NCBI RefSeq assembly: GCF_963855985.1
Contig: NC_087118.1
Location: 2,356,001 to 2,420,000 of the forward strand
Source of the DNA: Ostrinia nubilalis
Lineage: Eukaryota > Arthropoda > Insecta > Lepidoptera > Crambidae
Direction of reading: 5' to 3'
Length of the DNA stretch: 64,000 nucleotides
This document shows, piece after piece, positions 24,113-36,922 of the stretch (within the stretch, counting starts at the first letter, position 1; every line of letters starts with the position of its first letter). Below the pieces are notes generated by a model, which worked only from the letters and a program-made list of their open reading frames with translations, had not been told where the DNA came from and did not search any database. The translations under genes and the position numbers were made by a program.

Positions 24113-25270
24113 AATAATGTAACTGTAGCCTTTTTTCGCATTTCTTAAATAAACATTGCAAATACATCATAGGTCTCACTAAAAAACAGGTACTTTTAAA
24201 GGTATATAAAGTGTTATAAACGGTTACAAAAACAAAGTCAAAATTTATTTATTTGTAATTTTAAATAGTACTTAAATATTAATTAACAAGAATAAACATT
24301 CTAAAAAATAGCAAGTTACACTTAAAACATAACGTTACTTATTTATTTCAAGAATACTCAAATTTTAACAACTTTTAGTTATTGTTAATTTTATGAAAAT
24401 GATCAAGTAGCAATTCCTGGCAAAGAAAGAAAATGTCACGTCCATTATGAAAACCCTCTCAACAATAAAATTACCTCATGCATGATAGCAACAACAAACT
24501 TGTAAATAAAAGGAGTAACTTTAATATTAAGAAAGTGAAAGAATAATGGTAATAAAATAACAATACCATAAGAAAATTCTAAACTGAAAATATAGTAAAC
24601 ATTCGGTACAAAAGAAGTGAAAACCCAAATAAAAACAAACGGTGTAGTCGATATCCAATGCTCACTTGTCTTCAGCAAGACAAGCGATAGGATGTTTTAA
24701 CACCTACGACCTACAGTGCTCGAGATCCGTCGCACATCTATCTCATCAACGAGAGAAGAAGGAGGAAAATATTGAACAGAGTAGTTGAAACTGATAAATT
24801 ATTAATTTTAACTTCAAAGACATGAGGTAATTAGGATAATATTTAGCGAGGGAACAGACAGCAGTTCTCAAAATGAGACCCATTTTTATCACAATTTCAT
24901 TGTTAGGTTAAAATGGACGAACATAAAATATGTACCTACGTAGGACATTAAAAACAGTGCACCCAAAACAAAATTCTTATTGTTTAAATAAATGAAATTA
25001 TTAAAAAGTACTATTCTGTAATATGTGAATAAGCTAACAAACATAACAAACTGAATTACAATAAAAACATTATAGGTAGGTGGTAGTCAATATTCATTAT
25101 TAATTTATAGTTAATATGTACACATTAAGAGAAAAAAGTTTTTGGTTTTATATTAAGTTATTGCAAATTTTAATATTATTAACAAAGACAGGTACTAATT
25201 AATAAAAAATATTATTTGTTGTGTAGCAACATTTATGACTTAAATGTGATTAAAAATATGAATTCCTTTT
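24113..25270. other. AT-rich stretch without a supported gene
   Basis: A minus-strand frame at 24445-24678 encodes a very hydrophobic 77-residue peptide. Its composition is what AT-rich DNA gives by chance, and no splice signals frame it. Nothing else is recognised. Confidence 0.45.
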
Positions 25271-25273
25271 ATA

Positions 25274-26012
25274 AGCCTGACCAGGAACATAAAAACCCTC
25301 GCCATGTTGCGGAAAACTAATGGTACTAATTTCTTTTAATGGCAACAGTAACTGAAAACTTCATTGACATGTCACCTTGCATGTCAGTCTATTGCTGTCA
25401 AAGTGTAAACAAACTTTATTTTAAATGTGCGCAATTGATTTTGTAAATGAAATTGCTAAAATCTTTTTATAGTCGTGAAAGAAAAGTGGTTCACAATGTG
25501 TTAAAGTATTTGTCGAAGAGAAATACCAAAGGTTCGGACAATATTTTCATTGAATAATGTTTCCAACAAAGGTTGTCAAATTGACTGACATGTTTATCGT
25601 ATAGTACAGTCCACTATGAAAATTAGCTGTGGTTTGTTTCAACTACCTATTTTAAAGTTTTTTGTCACTTTCTAAGTGTTGAATTTTATGGAATTGGGAA
25701 AGAAGTACCGAGTTTGAAGCGTTCATGAGCAGACATTGCAGTTGAATATTCAAGTTCTGAATTTGATTATTGATGAATAATAAAATAAATCCTACTATAA
25801 TAGTTCGATTGATGGTTTCATTTAATTTATTTAAACCAGGTTACCTATAATAATATTTTTTCGTTAATTTATGAAAATATCAAATTAGCCCGTAATCCTG
25901 ATACATAAAGTTAGCCTATTAATTTAACACAGGTACGACTGTACTCAGTGTTGCACTATCAAATGCAATTGACGCGCCTCTATGCCAGGGTTTTTATGTT
26001 CTTGGTCAGGCT
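25274..26012. mobile_element. TIR element with AGCCTGACCA ends (ATA TSD)
   Basis: The left end AGCCTGACCAGGAACATAAA is mirrored at the right end by TTTATGTTCTTGGTCAGGCT, giving a TIR of about 26 bp with one or two mismatches. ATA flanks both sides (25271-25273, 26013-26015). A 3-bp TSD fits PIF/Harbinger-type elements. No transposase frame is present. It is 739 bp. Confidence 0.7.
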
Positions 26013-26279
26013 ATAACTATTCGTATAGTGTCGATTCGAATTAAAAAAGTATGTCCTAAATGTATAACAAGAAAAGCAACGTTATGTTTTAAATGTTTTT
26101 AGTTATAAAAAAAAACAATTTCTTGTAAAATTGTTAAAAAATCTTTATATCATTTGGTTTTGGACTATTATGTATTCGTTAAATATTGATTAAAACCCAG
26201 TATTCATAAAAAAACTGAATACTCCATGCAACAAAATACGTTAAGAAGTGTTTAGGATTTTAATTATTAACAGTTTAAT

Positions 26280-26372
26280 GTCAGAGTTAGTTCTAGCTTT
26301 AACTACAACACGGATATTTAACCGGATATGTCCTGCGAAAATTGATTTTCTCGCCAAAAATCTTGTTTAAAT
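26280..26372 (-). pseudogene. Helitron helicase relic (motif III region)
   Basis: This is similar to 38863-38965 of the intact Helitron gene. On the minus strand one frame reads VVVKARTNSD after a damaged AGxxR segment, matching the intact gene's GDFRQIPPVVVKAKSNSD stretch. Frameshifts and stops interrupt the rest. It ends about 40 bp before the 26417 element. It is a small fragment of another, older Helitron copy. Confidence 0.65.
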
Positions 26373-26834
26373 CTTCTGCAGCCATAACGTGCAGTAACTA
26401 ATAATATGACGTGATTGGATTACTAATGTTTGGCCAAAAACGTTTCCCAAATTATCACATCGCAAACAACTTATTTCATTCTTTTTATCGAAATATTCAT
26501 TAACAAGAGGTGATTCTGGCGCTCGGCGGCCGCTACCGCGGCACGCTGCGCTCGCCTTCGCGCGTTAATGGTCACTGTTCTAACCTAACCTAATCCACTA
26601 TTTTCTGCAATACCTACTTTTTGCAAACATACAATTTTATTATTAAAATTATTGTTTAAGAAAACTATGATCATGTGCCTTATGCTTTGATTTGTGGGTA
26701 AGTATATGAAGTGTTAATTTGATCAATCAAATTATTTGGATATTTGGCAAAAAACATTTGCTATACAAAAATTTGCCATAAAAAAACTTGAACAAGTAAA
26801 ATTTTGCCAAATGATAATATGACCAAATGAATTA

Positions 26835-27892
26835 TCGCATCCCACCGCTCCTGCCAAAAGGCCACGGCATCCTCTCTAATGGTGCGCTTCAATTCCCGGC
26901 GCTCCCTGGGGGCCAGTTGGATTCCCTCCTCCGCAAGTCGTCCTGCACGAGAGACTTACAGGTAACGCTGCCGTGCTGCACGACCTGTAAGCCTTCGTGA
27001 GTAAAATGAGCGCCGGTCGCTGAGTATTCCCTCCAACCACCTTTCTCATTACAAAAATCGATTCCCTCCAACCACCTTTCTCATTACAAAAATCGACGAG
27101 CATCGGTACCATACGGCCGCAGCGTATGTCATCGTGGCCACATAAATGCCTGCGTACAGCACACTTAGGGCGGGGTATCTCACGCCCCATGACGTCTTGC
27201 CAAAACCATTGGCAGCTTGTAAATCAATCAATTTCGCATGCGGCACATAGGACCTAGCCTCGTCGAGGGTCACACCAAGCGATTGCGATCGTCACATCGT
27301 CTGCGTACGCTATTACGTGTACCCACTCAGGACACGGCAGCATCAGGAGGTCGTTGAGCAGGAGGTTCCAAAGTGTCGGGCCCAACATTGATCCCTAAGG
27401 ACATCCCATGGTACTGCGCTTCCACGACGTTTGAGCCCATACATAGAGGCCCACACGCCGGTCTGTAAAGTAACTAACCAATGATCTGAAGATATTAGGT
27501 GGAGCTCCGGTCTGTTTGGCCTTCAACAAAATCATCGGCCACCACGCGTTGTCAAAAGCACCGGAGATGTCCAGGAAGATCAGCTGCACGTATGACGCAG
27601 TACTGTTCTCGGTGATCGAGTTAATGAACTTGAGCGCCGTGACCGTAGACCGGCCACGGGTGAAACCGTGCTGAGCGTCAGATATATGTCGGTGCAAGCA
27701 GGGAGCGCAGGAGATGATGACGCGCTCCAGGATCTTACCCAGGATTGGCAAAAGAGTAATAGGCCTATAGGCCTTCGGGTCAGAGAGAGGCTTACCGTTT
27801 CCCTTCGGGAGGACCAATAGTCTACCTACCTTCCAGATGTCTGTAAAAGAACCTTCAGCAAAGGTGGTGCGATAATAACTTAAAAAAAAAAA
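26835..27892 (-). pseudogene. Broken non-LTR retrotransposon reverse transcriptase (R1-like)
   Basis: Minus-strand frames retain reverse transcriptase signatures: KAYRPITLLPILGK, HGFTRGRSTV and the catalytic block A FLDISGAFDNAWW. A premature TAG (27395-27397) follows GCP, where families have GCPQGS. Then GSMLGPTLWN and the catalytic YADD (27296-27307) continue in frame. After IAIAW the frame shifts and the thumb-type LGVTLDEA follows almost at once, so roughly 100 residues are deleted. A distal piece retains AVAFWQERWDA, typical of R1/TRAS-type C-termini. The 5' half, endonuclease included, is missing. It lies inside the 26417-28335 element. It is dead; the clade assignment is moderate. Confidence 0.8.
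27026..27095. repeat. Perfect 35-bp tandem duplication
   Basis: A 35-bp unit beginning ATTCCCTCCAACCACC occurs twice without mismatch (27026-27060, 27061-27095) inside the dead retrotransposon. It is the only exact repeat there, so it is a recent local duplication. Confidence 0.9.
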
Positions 27893-28231
27893 AACCGACT
27901 TCAAATGCGTGAACACAAAAAAAAACTAACTAACTAACTAACTGAAACCACCCTTTTGATAATACCTATTCAACAAAAAAATAATTGTTCAAATTGATTT
28001 ATAATCGGCGGAGATATTGCGTATAAAAAAGTTCATCCCCAATTTTCCACCCTTAGGAGTTGTTTTTTCTATTATTAAATTTAAATGGGACCACCCTTGA
28101 GGTATTACCTATACGCCGAAAAAAGATTTGTTAAAATCGGTTCATAATTGACGGAGTTATCGCGTAACAAACATAGAAAAAAAACATACGGGTCGAATTG
28201 AGAACCTCCTCCTTTTTTGAAGTCGGTTGAA
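27890..28231. mobile_element. ACCGACTTC...GAAGTCGGT dispersed element
   Basis: Bounded by AACCGACTTCAAATGCGTG on the left and TTTTTTGAAGTCGGTTGAAA on the right, a short inverted repeat. The interior contains GGCGGAGATATTGCGTATAA and CGAATTGAGAACCTCCTCC, a repeat common in lepidopteran genomes. No coding capacity. It abuts the reverse transcriptase fragment, and both sit inside the 26417 element. Confidence 0.6.
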
Positions 28232-28406
28232 AAGTAACAGTTGCTAAAAGTTTATTTGGGAAATGAAACATTGGCGATAAGTTGTTTGCGAAGCGAAATT
28301 TGGCGAAAAGTAATTTGGCCAAACGGAAGGATACCGACGCGATTACTATTAAATCGTAACAAATAAGTTTATGAAATGTTTATTTCTAAATGTAATAATA
28401 TCAATA

Positions 28407-29117
28407 TAACTTTAAAAAAAAAAACCGACTTCAAATGCGTGAACACAAATAATACCTATTCAACAAAAAAATAATCGTTCAAATTGGTTCATAATCGGCG
28501 GAGATATTGCGTATAAAAAAGTTCATCCCCAATTTTCCACCCTTGGAGGTGAAATATTTTCTTTAAATTTGCATGAAACCACCCTTTTGATAATAATAAG
28601 TTAACAAATAAGTTTATGAAATGTTTATTTCTAAATGTAATAATATCAATATAACTTTAAAAAAAAAAACCGACTTCAAATGCGTGAACACAAATAATAC
28701 CTATTCAACAAAAAAATAATCGTTCAAATTGGTTCATAATCGGCGGAGATATTGCGTATAAAAAAGTTCATCCCCAATTTTCCACCCTTGGAGGTGAAAT
28801 ATTTTCTTTAAATTTGCATGAAACCACCCTTTTGATAATACCTATTCAACAAAAAAATTATCGTTCAAATTGGTTTAAAATCGGCGGAGATATTGCGTAT
28901 AAAAAAGTTCATCCCCAATTTTCCACCCTTGGGGGTAATTTTTTTTTATATTAAATTTAAATGGGACCACCCTTGAGGTATTACCTATACGCCGAAAAAA
29001 GATTTGTTCAAATCGGTTCATAATTGGCGAAGTTATCGCGTAACAAACATAGAAAAAAAAACATACGAGTCGAATTGAGAACCTCCTCCTTTTTTTGAAG
29101 TCGGTTGAAAAAAAAGG
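28407..29117. mobile_element. ACCGACTTC element with internal tandem duplication
   Basis: Same family as 27890-28231, from AAACCGACTTCAAATGCG to GAAGTCGGTTGAAA. The left half is duplicated in tandem: the segment starting AAATAAGTTTATGAAATG at 28361 recurs at 28606, a 245-bp period that also includes flanking host sequence. The 100 bp after the element (29118-29218) are unassigned. Confidence 0.6.
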
Positions 29118-29218
29118 TGGCATAGGGGCCCGAGCGCCAGCCTCGCCGCACCTTAACCTATTTATTACACTGCATTAACTTAAATTATACTGGTAAATTA
29201 CTAATATTAGTTAACCAT

Positions 29219-32200
29219 GCCACCACCCCAGAGACATTTTAGTGAGAATGACAAATCCAAGATATCTTTTTTCATATTCTAATGATAGTAATAATTCAGA
29301 CTGAAAAAACTTAAACACAATAAGATTGAAGAGGATCCCTTCCAATCGTGTAATGTTTCATTGCCAATAATGTGACTGTTTTGACACTAAAGTAACCAAA
29401 AATATTTTTGACTATCTATGCTATGGGAACTGTGGCAAAGTAATACTATAACATCACCCCATTCAAAATTAAAAGCGTAAAAATCTGGACAACTTGGTTT
29501 GACCAGTCCCCGAAGGCAGCGCCTGTTCACAGACATGACGGATGAGCCAGCCATCGCTTCACTCGATCATATTTTAGAGAATGTAACGACCCGCCTCACC
29601 ACGCCACCACCCCAGAGACATTTTAGTGAGAATGACAAATCCAAGATATCTTTTTTCATATTCTAATGATAGTAATAATTCAGACTGAAAAAACTCAAAC
29701 ACAATAAGATTGAAGAGGATCCCTTTCAATCGTGTAATGTGTTATTACCAATAATGTGACTGTTTTGACACTAAAGTAACCAAAAATATTTTTGACTATC
29801 TATGGGAACTGTGGCAAAGTAATGCTATAACATCACCCCATCCAAAATTAAAAGCGTAAAAATCTGGACAACTTGGTTTGACCAGTCCCCGAAGGCAGCG
29901 CCTGTTCACAGACATGACGGATGAGCCAGCCATCGCTTCACTCGATCATATTTTAGAGAATGTAACGACCCGCCTCACCACGCCACCACCCCAGAGACAT
30001 TTTAGTGAGAATGACAAATCCAAGATATCTTTTTTCATATTCTAATGATAGTAATAATTCAGACTGAAACAACTTAAACACAATAAGATTGAAGAGGATC
30101 CTTTCCAATCGTGTAATGTTTTATTACCAATAATGTGACTGTTTTGACACTAAAGTAACCAAAAATATTTTTGACTATCTATGCTATGGGAACTGTGGCA
30201 AAGTAATACTATAACATCACCCCATTCAAAATTAAAAGCGTAAAAATCTGGACAACTTGGTTTGACCAGTCCCCGAAGGCAGCGCCTGTTCACAGACATG
30301 ACGGATGAGCCAGCCATCGCTTCACTCGATCATATTTTAGAGAATGTAACGACCCGCCTCACCACGCCACCACCCCAGAGACATTTTAGTGAGAATGACA
30401 AATACAAGATATCTTTTTTCATATTCTAATGATAGTAATAATTCAGACTGAAAAAATTCAAACACAATAAGATTGAAGAGGATCCCTTTCAATCGTGTAA
30501 TGTGTTATTACCAATAATGTGACTGTTTTGACACTAAAGTAACCAAAAATATTTTTGACTATCTATGCTATGGGAACTGTGGCAAAGTAATACTATAACA
30601 TCACCCCATTCAAAATTAAAAGCGTAAAAATCTGGACAACTTGGTTTGACCAGTCCCCGAAGGCAGCGCCTGTTCACAGACATGACGGATGAGCCAGCCA
30701 TCGCTTCACTCGATCATATTTTAGAGAATGTAACGACCCGCCTCACCACGCCACTACCCCAGAGACATTTTAGTGAGAATGACAAATCCAAGATATCTTT
30801 TTTCATATTCTAATGATAGTAATAATTCAGACTGAAAAAACTCAAACACAATAAGATTGAAGAGGATCCCTTTCAATCGTGTAATGTGTTATTACCAATA
30901 ATGTGACTGTTTTGACACTAAAGTAACCAAAAATATTTTTGACTATCTATGGGAACTGTGGCAAAGTAATGCTATAACATCACCCCATCCAAAATTAAAA
31001 GCGTAAAAATCTGGACAACTTGGTTTGACCAGTCCCCGAAGGCAGCGCCTGTTCACAGACATGACGGATGAGCCAGCCATCGCTTCACTCGATCATATTT
31101 TAGAGAATGTAACGACCCGCCTCACCACGCCACCACCCCAGAGACATTTTAGTGAGAATGACAAATCCAAGATATCTTTTTTCATATTCTAATGATAGTA
31201 ATAATTCAGACTGAAAAAACTTAAACACAATAAGATTGAAGAGGATCCCTTCCAATCGTGTAATGTTTTATTACCAATACTGTGACCGTTTTGACACTAA
31301 AGTAACCAAAAATATTTTTGACTATCTATGCTATGGGAACAGTGGCAAAGTAATACTATAACATCACCCCATTCAAAATTAAAAGCGTAAAAATCTGGAC
31401 AACTTGGTTTGACCAGTCCCCGAAGGCAGCGCCTGTTCACAGACATGACGGATGAGCCAGCCATCGCTTCACTCGATCATATTTTAGAGAATGTAACGAC
31501 CCGCCTCACCACGCCACCACCCCAGAGACATTTTAGTGAGAATGACAAATCCAAGATATCTTTTTTCATATTCTAATGATAGTAATAATTCAGACTGAAA
31601 AAACTCAAACACAATAAGATTGAAGAGGATCCCTTTCAATCGTGTAATGTGTTATTACCAATAATGTGACTGTTTTGACACTAAAGTAACCAAAAATATT
31701 TTTGACTATCTATGGGAACTGTGGCAAAGTAATGCTATAACATCACCCCATCCAAAATTAAAAGCGTAAAAATCTGGACAACTTGGTTTGACCAGTCCCC
31801 GAAGGCAGCGCCTGTTCACAGACATGACGGATGAGCCAGCCATCGCTTCACTCGATCATATTTTAGAGAATGTAACGACCCGCCTCACCACGCCACCACC
31901 CCAGAGACATTTTAGTGAGAATGACAAATCCAAGATATCTTTTTTCATATTCTAATGATAGTAATAATTCAGACTGAAAAAACTCAAACACAATAAGATT
32001 GAAGAGGATCCCTTTCAATCGTGTAATGTGTTATTACCAATAATGTGACTGTTTTGACACTAAAGTAACCAAAAATATTTTTGACTATCTATGCTATGGG
32101 AACTGTGGCAAAGTAATACTATAACATCACCCCATTCAAAATTAAAAGCGTAAAAATCTGGACAACTTGGTTTGACCAGTCCCCGAAGGCAGCGCCTGTT

Positions 32201-35200
32201 CACAGACATGACGGATGAGCCAGCCATCGCTTCACTCGATCATATTTTAGAGAATGTAACGACCCGCCTCACCACGCCACCACCCCAGAGACATTTTAGT
32301 GAGAATGACAAATCCAAGATATCTTTTTTCATATTCTAATGATAGTAATAATTCAGACTGAAACAACTTAAACACAATAAGATTGAAGAGGATCCTTTCC
32401 AATCGTGTAATGTTTTATTACCAATAATGTGACTGTTTTGACACTAAAGTAACCAAAAATATTTTTGACTATCTATGCTATGGGAACTGTGGCAAAGTAA
32501 TGCTATAACATCACCCCATTCAAAATTAAAAGCGTAAAAATCTGGACAACTTGGTTTGACCAGTCCCCGAAGGCAGCGCCTGTTCACAGACATGACGGAT
32601 GAGCCAGCCATCGCTTCACTCGATCATATTTTAGAGAATGTAACGACCCGCCTCACCACGCCACCACCCCAGAGACATTTTAGTGAGAATGACAAATCCA
32701 AGATATCTTTTTTCATATTCTAATGATAGTAATAATTCAGACTGAAACAACTTAAACACAATAAGATTGAAGAGGATCCTTTCCAATCGTGTAATGTTTT
32801 ATTACCAATAATGTGACTGTTTTGACACTAAAGTAACCAAAAATATTTTTGACTATCTATGCTATGGGAACTGTGGCAAAGTAATACTATAACATCACCC
32901 CATTCAAAATTAAAAGCGTAAAAATCTGGACAACTTGGTTTGACCAGTCCCCGAAGGCAGCGCCTGTTCACAGACATGACGGATGAGCCAGCCATCGCTT
33001 CACTCGATCATATTTTAGAGAATGTAACGACCCGCCTCACCACGCCACCACCCCAGAGACATTTTAGTGAGAATGACAAATACAAGATATCTTTTTTCAT
33101 ATTCTAATGATAGTAATAATTCAGACTGAAAAAATTCAAACACAATAAGATTGAAGAGGATCCCTTTCAATCGTGTAATGTGTTATTACCAATAATGTGA
33201 CTGTTTTGACACTAAAGTAACCAAAAATATTTTTGACTATCTATGCTATGGGAACTGTGGCAAAGTAATACTATAACATCACCCCATTCAAAATTAAAAG
33301 CGTAAAAATCTGGACAACTTGGTTTGACCAGTCCCCGAAGGCAGCGCCTGTTCACAGACATGACGGATGAGCCAGCCATCGCTTCACTCGATCATATTTT
33401 AGAGAATGTAACGACCCGCCTCACCACGCCACCACCCCAGAGACATTTTAGTGAGAATGACAAATCCAAGATATCTTTTTTCATATTCTAATGATAGTAA
33501 TAATTCAGACTGAAAAAACTCAAACACAATAAGATTGAAGAGGATCCCTTTCAATCGTGTAATGTGTTATTACCAATAATGTGACTGTTTTGACACTAAA
33601 GTAACCAAAAATATTTTTGACTATCTATGCTATGGGAACTGTGGCAAAGTAATACTATAACATCACCCCATTCAAAATTAAAAGCGTAAAAATCTGGACA
33701 ACTTGGTTTGACCAGTCCCCGAAGGCAGCGCCTGTTCACAGACATGACGGATGAGCCAGCCATCGCTTCACTCGATCATATTTTAGAGAATGTAACGACC
33801 CGCCTCACCACGCCACCACCCCAGAGACATTTTAGTGAGAATGACAAATCCAAGATATCTTTTTTCATATTCTAATGATAGTAATAATTCAGACTGAAAC
33901 AACTTAAACACAATAAGATTGAAGAGGATCCTTTCCAATCGTGTAATGTTTTATTACCAATAATGTGACTGTTTTGACACTAAAGTAACCAAAAATATTT
34001 TTGACTATCTATGCTATGGGAACTGTGGCAAAGTAATGCTATAACATCACCCCATTCAAAATTAAAAGCGTAAAAATCTGGACAACTTGGTTTGACCAGT
34101 CCCCGAAGGCAGCGCCTGTTCACAGACATGACGGATGAGCCAGCCATCGCTTCACTCGATCATATTTTAGAGAATGTAACGACCCGCCTCACCACGCCAC
34201 CACCCCAGAGACATTTTAGTGAGAATGACAAATCCAAGATATCTTTTTTCATATTCTAATGATAGTAATAATTCAGACTGAAACAACTTAAACACAATAA
34301 GATTGAAGAGGATCCTTTCCAATCGTGTAATGTTTTATTACCAATAATGTGACTGTTTTGACACTAAAGTAACCAAAAATATTTTTGACTATCTATGCTA
34401 TGGGAACTGTGGCAAAGTAATACTATAACATCACCCCATTCAAAATTAAAAGCGTAAAAATCTGGACAACTTGGTTTGACCAGTCCCCGAAGGCAGCGCC
34501 TGTTCACAGACATGACGGATGAGCCAGCCATCGCTTCACTCGATCATATTTTAGAGAATGTAACGACCCGCCTCACCACGCCACCACCCCAGAGACATTT
34601 TAGTGAGAATGACAAATACAAGATATCTTTTTTCATATTCTAATGATAGTAATAATTCAGACTGAAAAAATTCAAACACAATAAGATTGAAGAGGATCCC
34701 TTTCAATCGTGTAATGTGTTATTACCAATAATGTGACTGTTTTGACACTAAAGTAACCAAAAATATTTTTGACTATCTATGCTATGGGAACTGTGGCAAA
34801 GTAATACTATAACATCACCCCATTCAAAATTAAAAGCGTAAAAATCTGGACAACTTGGTTTGACCAGTCCCCGAAGGCAGCGCCTGTTCACAGACATGAC
34901 GGATGAGCCAGCCATCGCTTCACTCGATCATATTTTAGAGAATGTAACGACCCGCCTCACCACGCCACTACCCCAGAGACATTTTAGTGAGAATGACAAA
35001 TCCAAGATATCTTTTTTCATATTCTAATGATAGTAATAATTCAGACTGAAAAAACTCAAACACAATAAGATTGAAGAGGATCCCTTTCAATCGTGTAATG
35101 TGTTATTACCAATAATGTGACTGTTTTGACACTAAAGTAACCAAAAATATTTTTGACTATCTATGGGAACTGTGGCAAAGTAATGCTATAACATCACCCC

Positions 35201-36461
35201 ATCCAAAATTAAAAGCGTAAAAATCTGGACAACTTGGTTTGACCAGTCCCCGAAGGCAGCGCCTGTTCACAGACATGACGGATGAGCCAGCCATCGCTTC
35301 ACTCGATCATATTTTAGAGAATGTAACGACCCGCCTCACCACGCCACCACCCCAGAGACATTTTAGTGAGAATGACAAATCCAAGATATCTTTTTTCATA
35401 TTCTAATGATAGTAATAATTCAGACTGAAAAAACTCAAACACAATAAGATTGAAGAGGATCCCTTTCAATCGTGTAATGTGTTATTACCAATAATGTGAC
35501 TGTTTTGACACTAAAGTAACCAAAAATATTTTTGACTATCTATGGGAACTGTGGCAAAGTAATGCTATAACATCACCCCATCCAAAATTAAAAGCGTAAA
35601 AATCTGGACAACTTGGTTTGACCAGTCCCCGAAGGCAGCGCCTGTTCACAGACATGACGGATGAGCCAGCCATCGCTTCACTCGATCATATTTTAGAGAA
35701 TGTAACGACCCGCCTCACCACGCCACCACCCCAGAGACATTTTAGTGAGAATGACAAATCCAAGATATCTTTTTTCATATTCTAATGATAGTAATAATTC
35801 AGACTGAAAAAACTCAAACACAATAAGATTGAAGAGGATCCCTTTCAATCGTGTAATGTGTTATTACCAATAATGTGACTGTTTTGACACTAAAGTAACC
35901 AAAAATATTTTTGACTATCTATGCTATGGGAACTGTGGCAAAGTAATACTATAACATCACCCCATTCAAAATTAAAAGCGTAAAAATCTGGACAACTTGG
36001 TTTGACCAGTCCCCGAAGGCAGCGCCTGTTCACAGACATGACGGATGAGCCAGCCATCGCTTCACTCGATCATATTTTAGAGAATGTAACGACCCGCCTC
36101 ACCACGCCACCACCCCAGAGACATTTTAGTGAGAATGACAAATCCAAGATATCTTTTTTCATATTCTAATGATAGTAATAATTCAGACTGAAAAAACTTA
36201 AACACAATAAGATTGAAGAGGATCCCTTCCAATCGTGTAATGTTTTATTACCAGTAATGTGACTGTTTTGACACTAAAGTAACCAAAAATATTTTTGACT
36301 ATCTATGGGAACTGTGGCAAAGTAATGCTATAACATCACCCCATTCAAAATTAAAAGCGTAAAAATCTGGACAACTTGGTTTGACCAGTCCCCGAAGGCA
36401 GCGCCTGTTTACAGACATGACGGATGAGCCAGCCATCGCTTCACTCGATCATATTTTAGAG
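29219..36461. repeat. Satellite: 19 tandem monomers of 384/379 bp
   Basis: Monomers begin GCCACCACCCCAGAGACATT. Starts are at 29219, 29603, 29982, 30366, 30750, 31129, 31513, 31892, 32276, 32660, 33044, 33428, 33812, 34196, 34580, 34964, 35343, 35722 and 36106. The 384-bp form has CTATGCTATGGG where the 379-bp form lacks one GCTAT. Variant bases define sub-types. The order in monomers 8-11 (31892-33427) is repeated in monomers 12-15 (33428-34963), a 1536-bp higher-order unit. Monomers 3-5 and 14-16 also share an order. Similarity between monomers is very high. No frame is open across a monomer and no promoter was recognised. Confidence 0.97.
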
Positions 36462-36600
36462 ACATTTTAGTGAGAATGACAAATTCAAGATCTTTCTTTT
36501 TAATTTAATAAAAATAACAATTCAGACTGAAGATAATCTTGACAATGGAGGGGATCACTTTATTGTCATTATGTTTTATTACTAATTTATGCAACATAGT
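36462..36600. repeat. Degenerate edge monomer of the satellite
   Basis: Directly after TATTTTAGAGA the monomer start ACATTTTAGTGAGAATGAC recurs without the ATGTAACGACC link, then decays over about 130 bp. This is a typical diverged array edge. Confidence 0.75.
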
Positions 36601-36690
36601 ATTAAAAATAGGTCAAGTTGCGGCGGGAGTGGCCCCATTGACTATCCCTAAAGCCAACTGTATTTTTTTACATACAATATAAAAAAAATC

Positions 36691-36826
36691 GGAAAACCGC
36701 GGTTTAGATAGCAAGAAACAAACGGACATATTCATTACGTCACGGTCATTGCATGGGTTCAAATATTATATGTGCTCCCTCGAAAACCTACTCTCCACAT
36801 AACCGTTTAAAGCACTTTACATATCT
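36691..36826 (-). pseudogene. Helitron Rep-helicase relic
   Basis: GAAAACCGCGGTTTAGATAG matches the coding strand around 41236-41275 of the intact gene (encoding CLLLSEPRFSEL). GGGTTCAAATATTATATGTG matches 41525-41550 (encoding AHLIFEP). The roughly 250 bp between them is deleted here. Stops interrupt the frame. It is a remnant of an earlier Helitron copy next to the intact one. Confidence 0.7.
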
Positions 36827-36922
36827 ATAAAAGTACCTATGTTCTTCAGTGTAACCTACGACGCAGCGTGCATTGCTTATTCAAGTAATGCGAAAAAAAA
36901 GGCTACCCCTGTACATTATTTC

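Larger units (their letters stand above)
26417..28335. mobile_element. Second MULE-like element, carrying nested insertions
   Basis: It has the same termini (GGATTACTAATG...GGAAGGATACC) and the same subterminal TTTGGCAAA-type repeats as 181-1000. It is flanked by a 9-bp duplication, GACGTGATT (26408-26416) and GACGCGATT (28336-28344), with one mismatch. About 1.4 kb of foreign sequence (about 26835-28231) interrupts it between CAAATGAATTA and AGTAACAGTTGC: a broken non-LTR retrotransposon and an ACCGACTTC element. Confidence 0.7.

Noticed and set aside
24445..24678. Hydrophobic 77-residue minus-strand frame, possible chemoreceptor piece
   Set aside because: Composition fits AT-rich chance sequence, with no flanking splice sites and no conserved motif that I can name.
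29219..36461. CRISPR-like interpretation of the tandem array
   Set aside because: Repeats are 379-384 bp with no spacers, in a eukaryotic context; it is a satellite.
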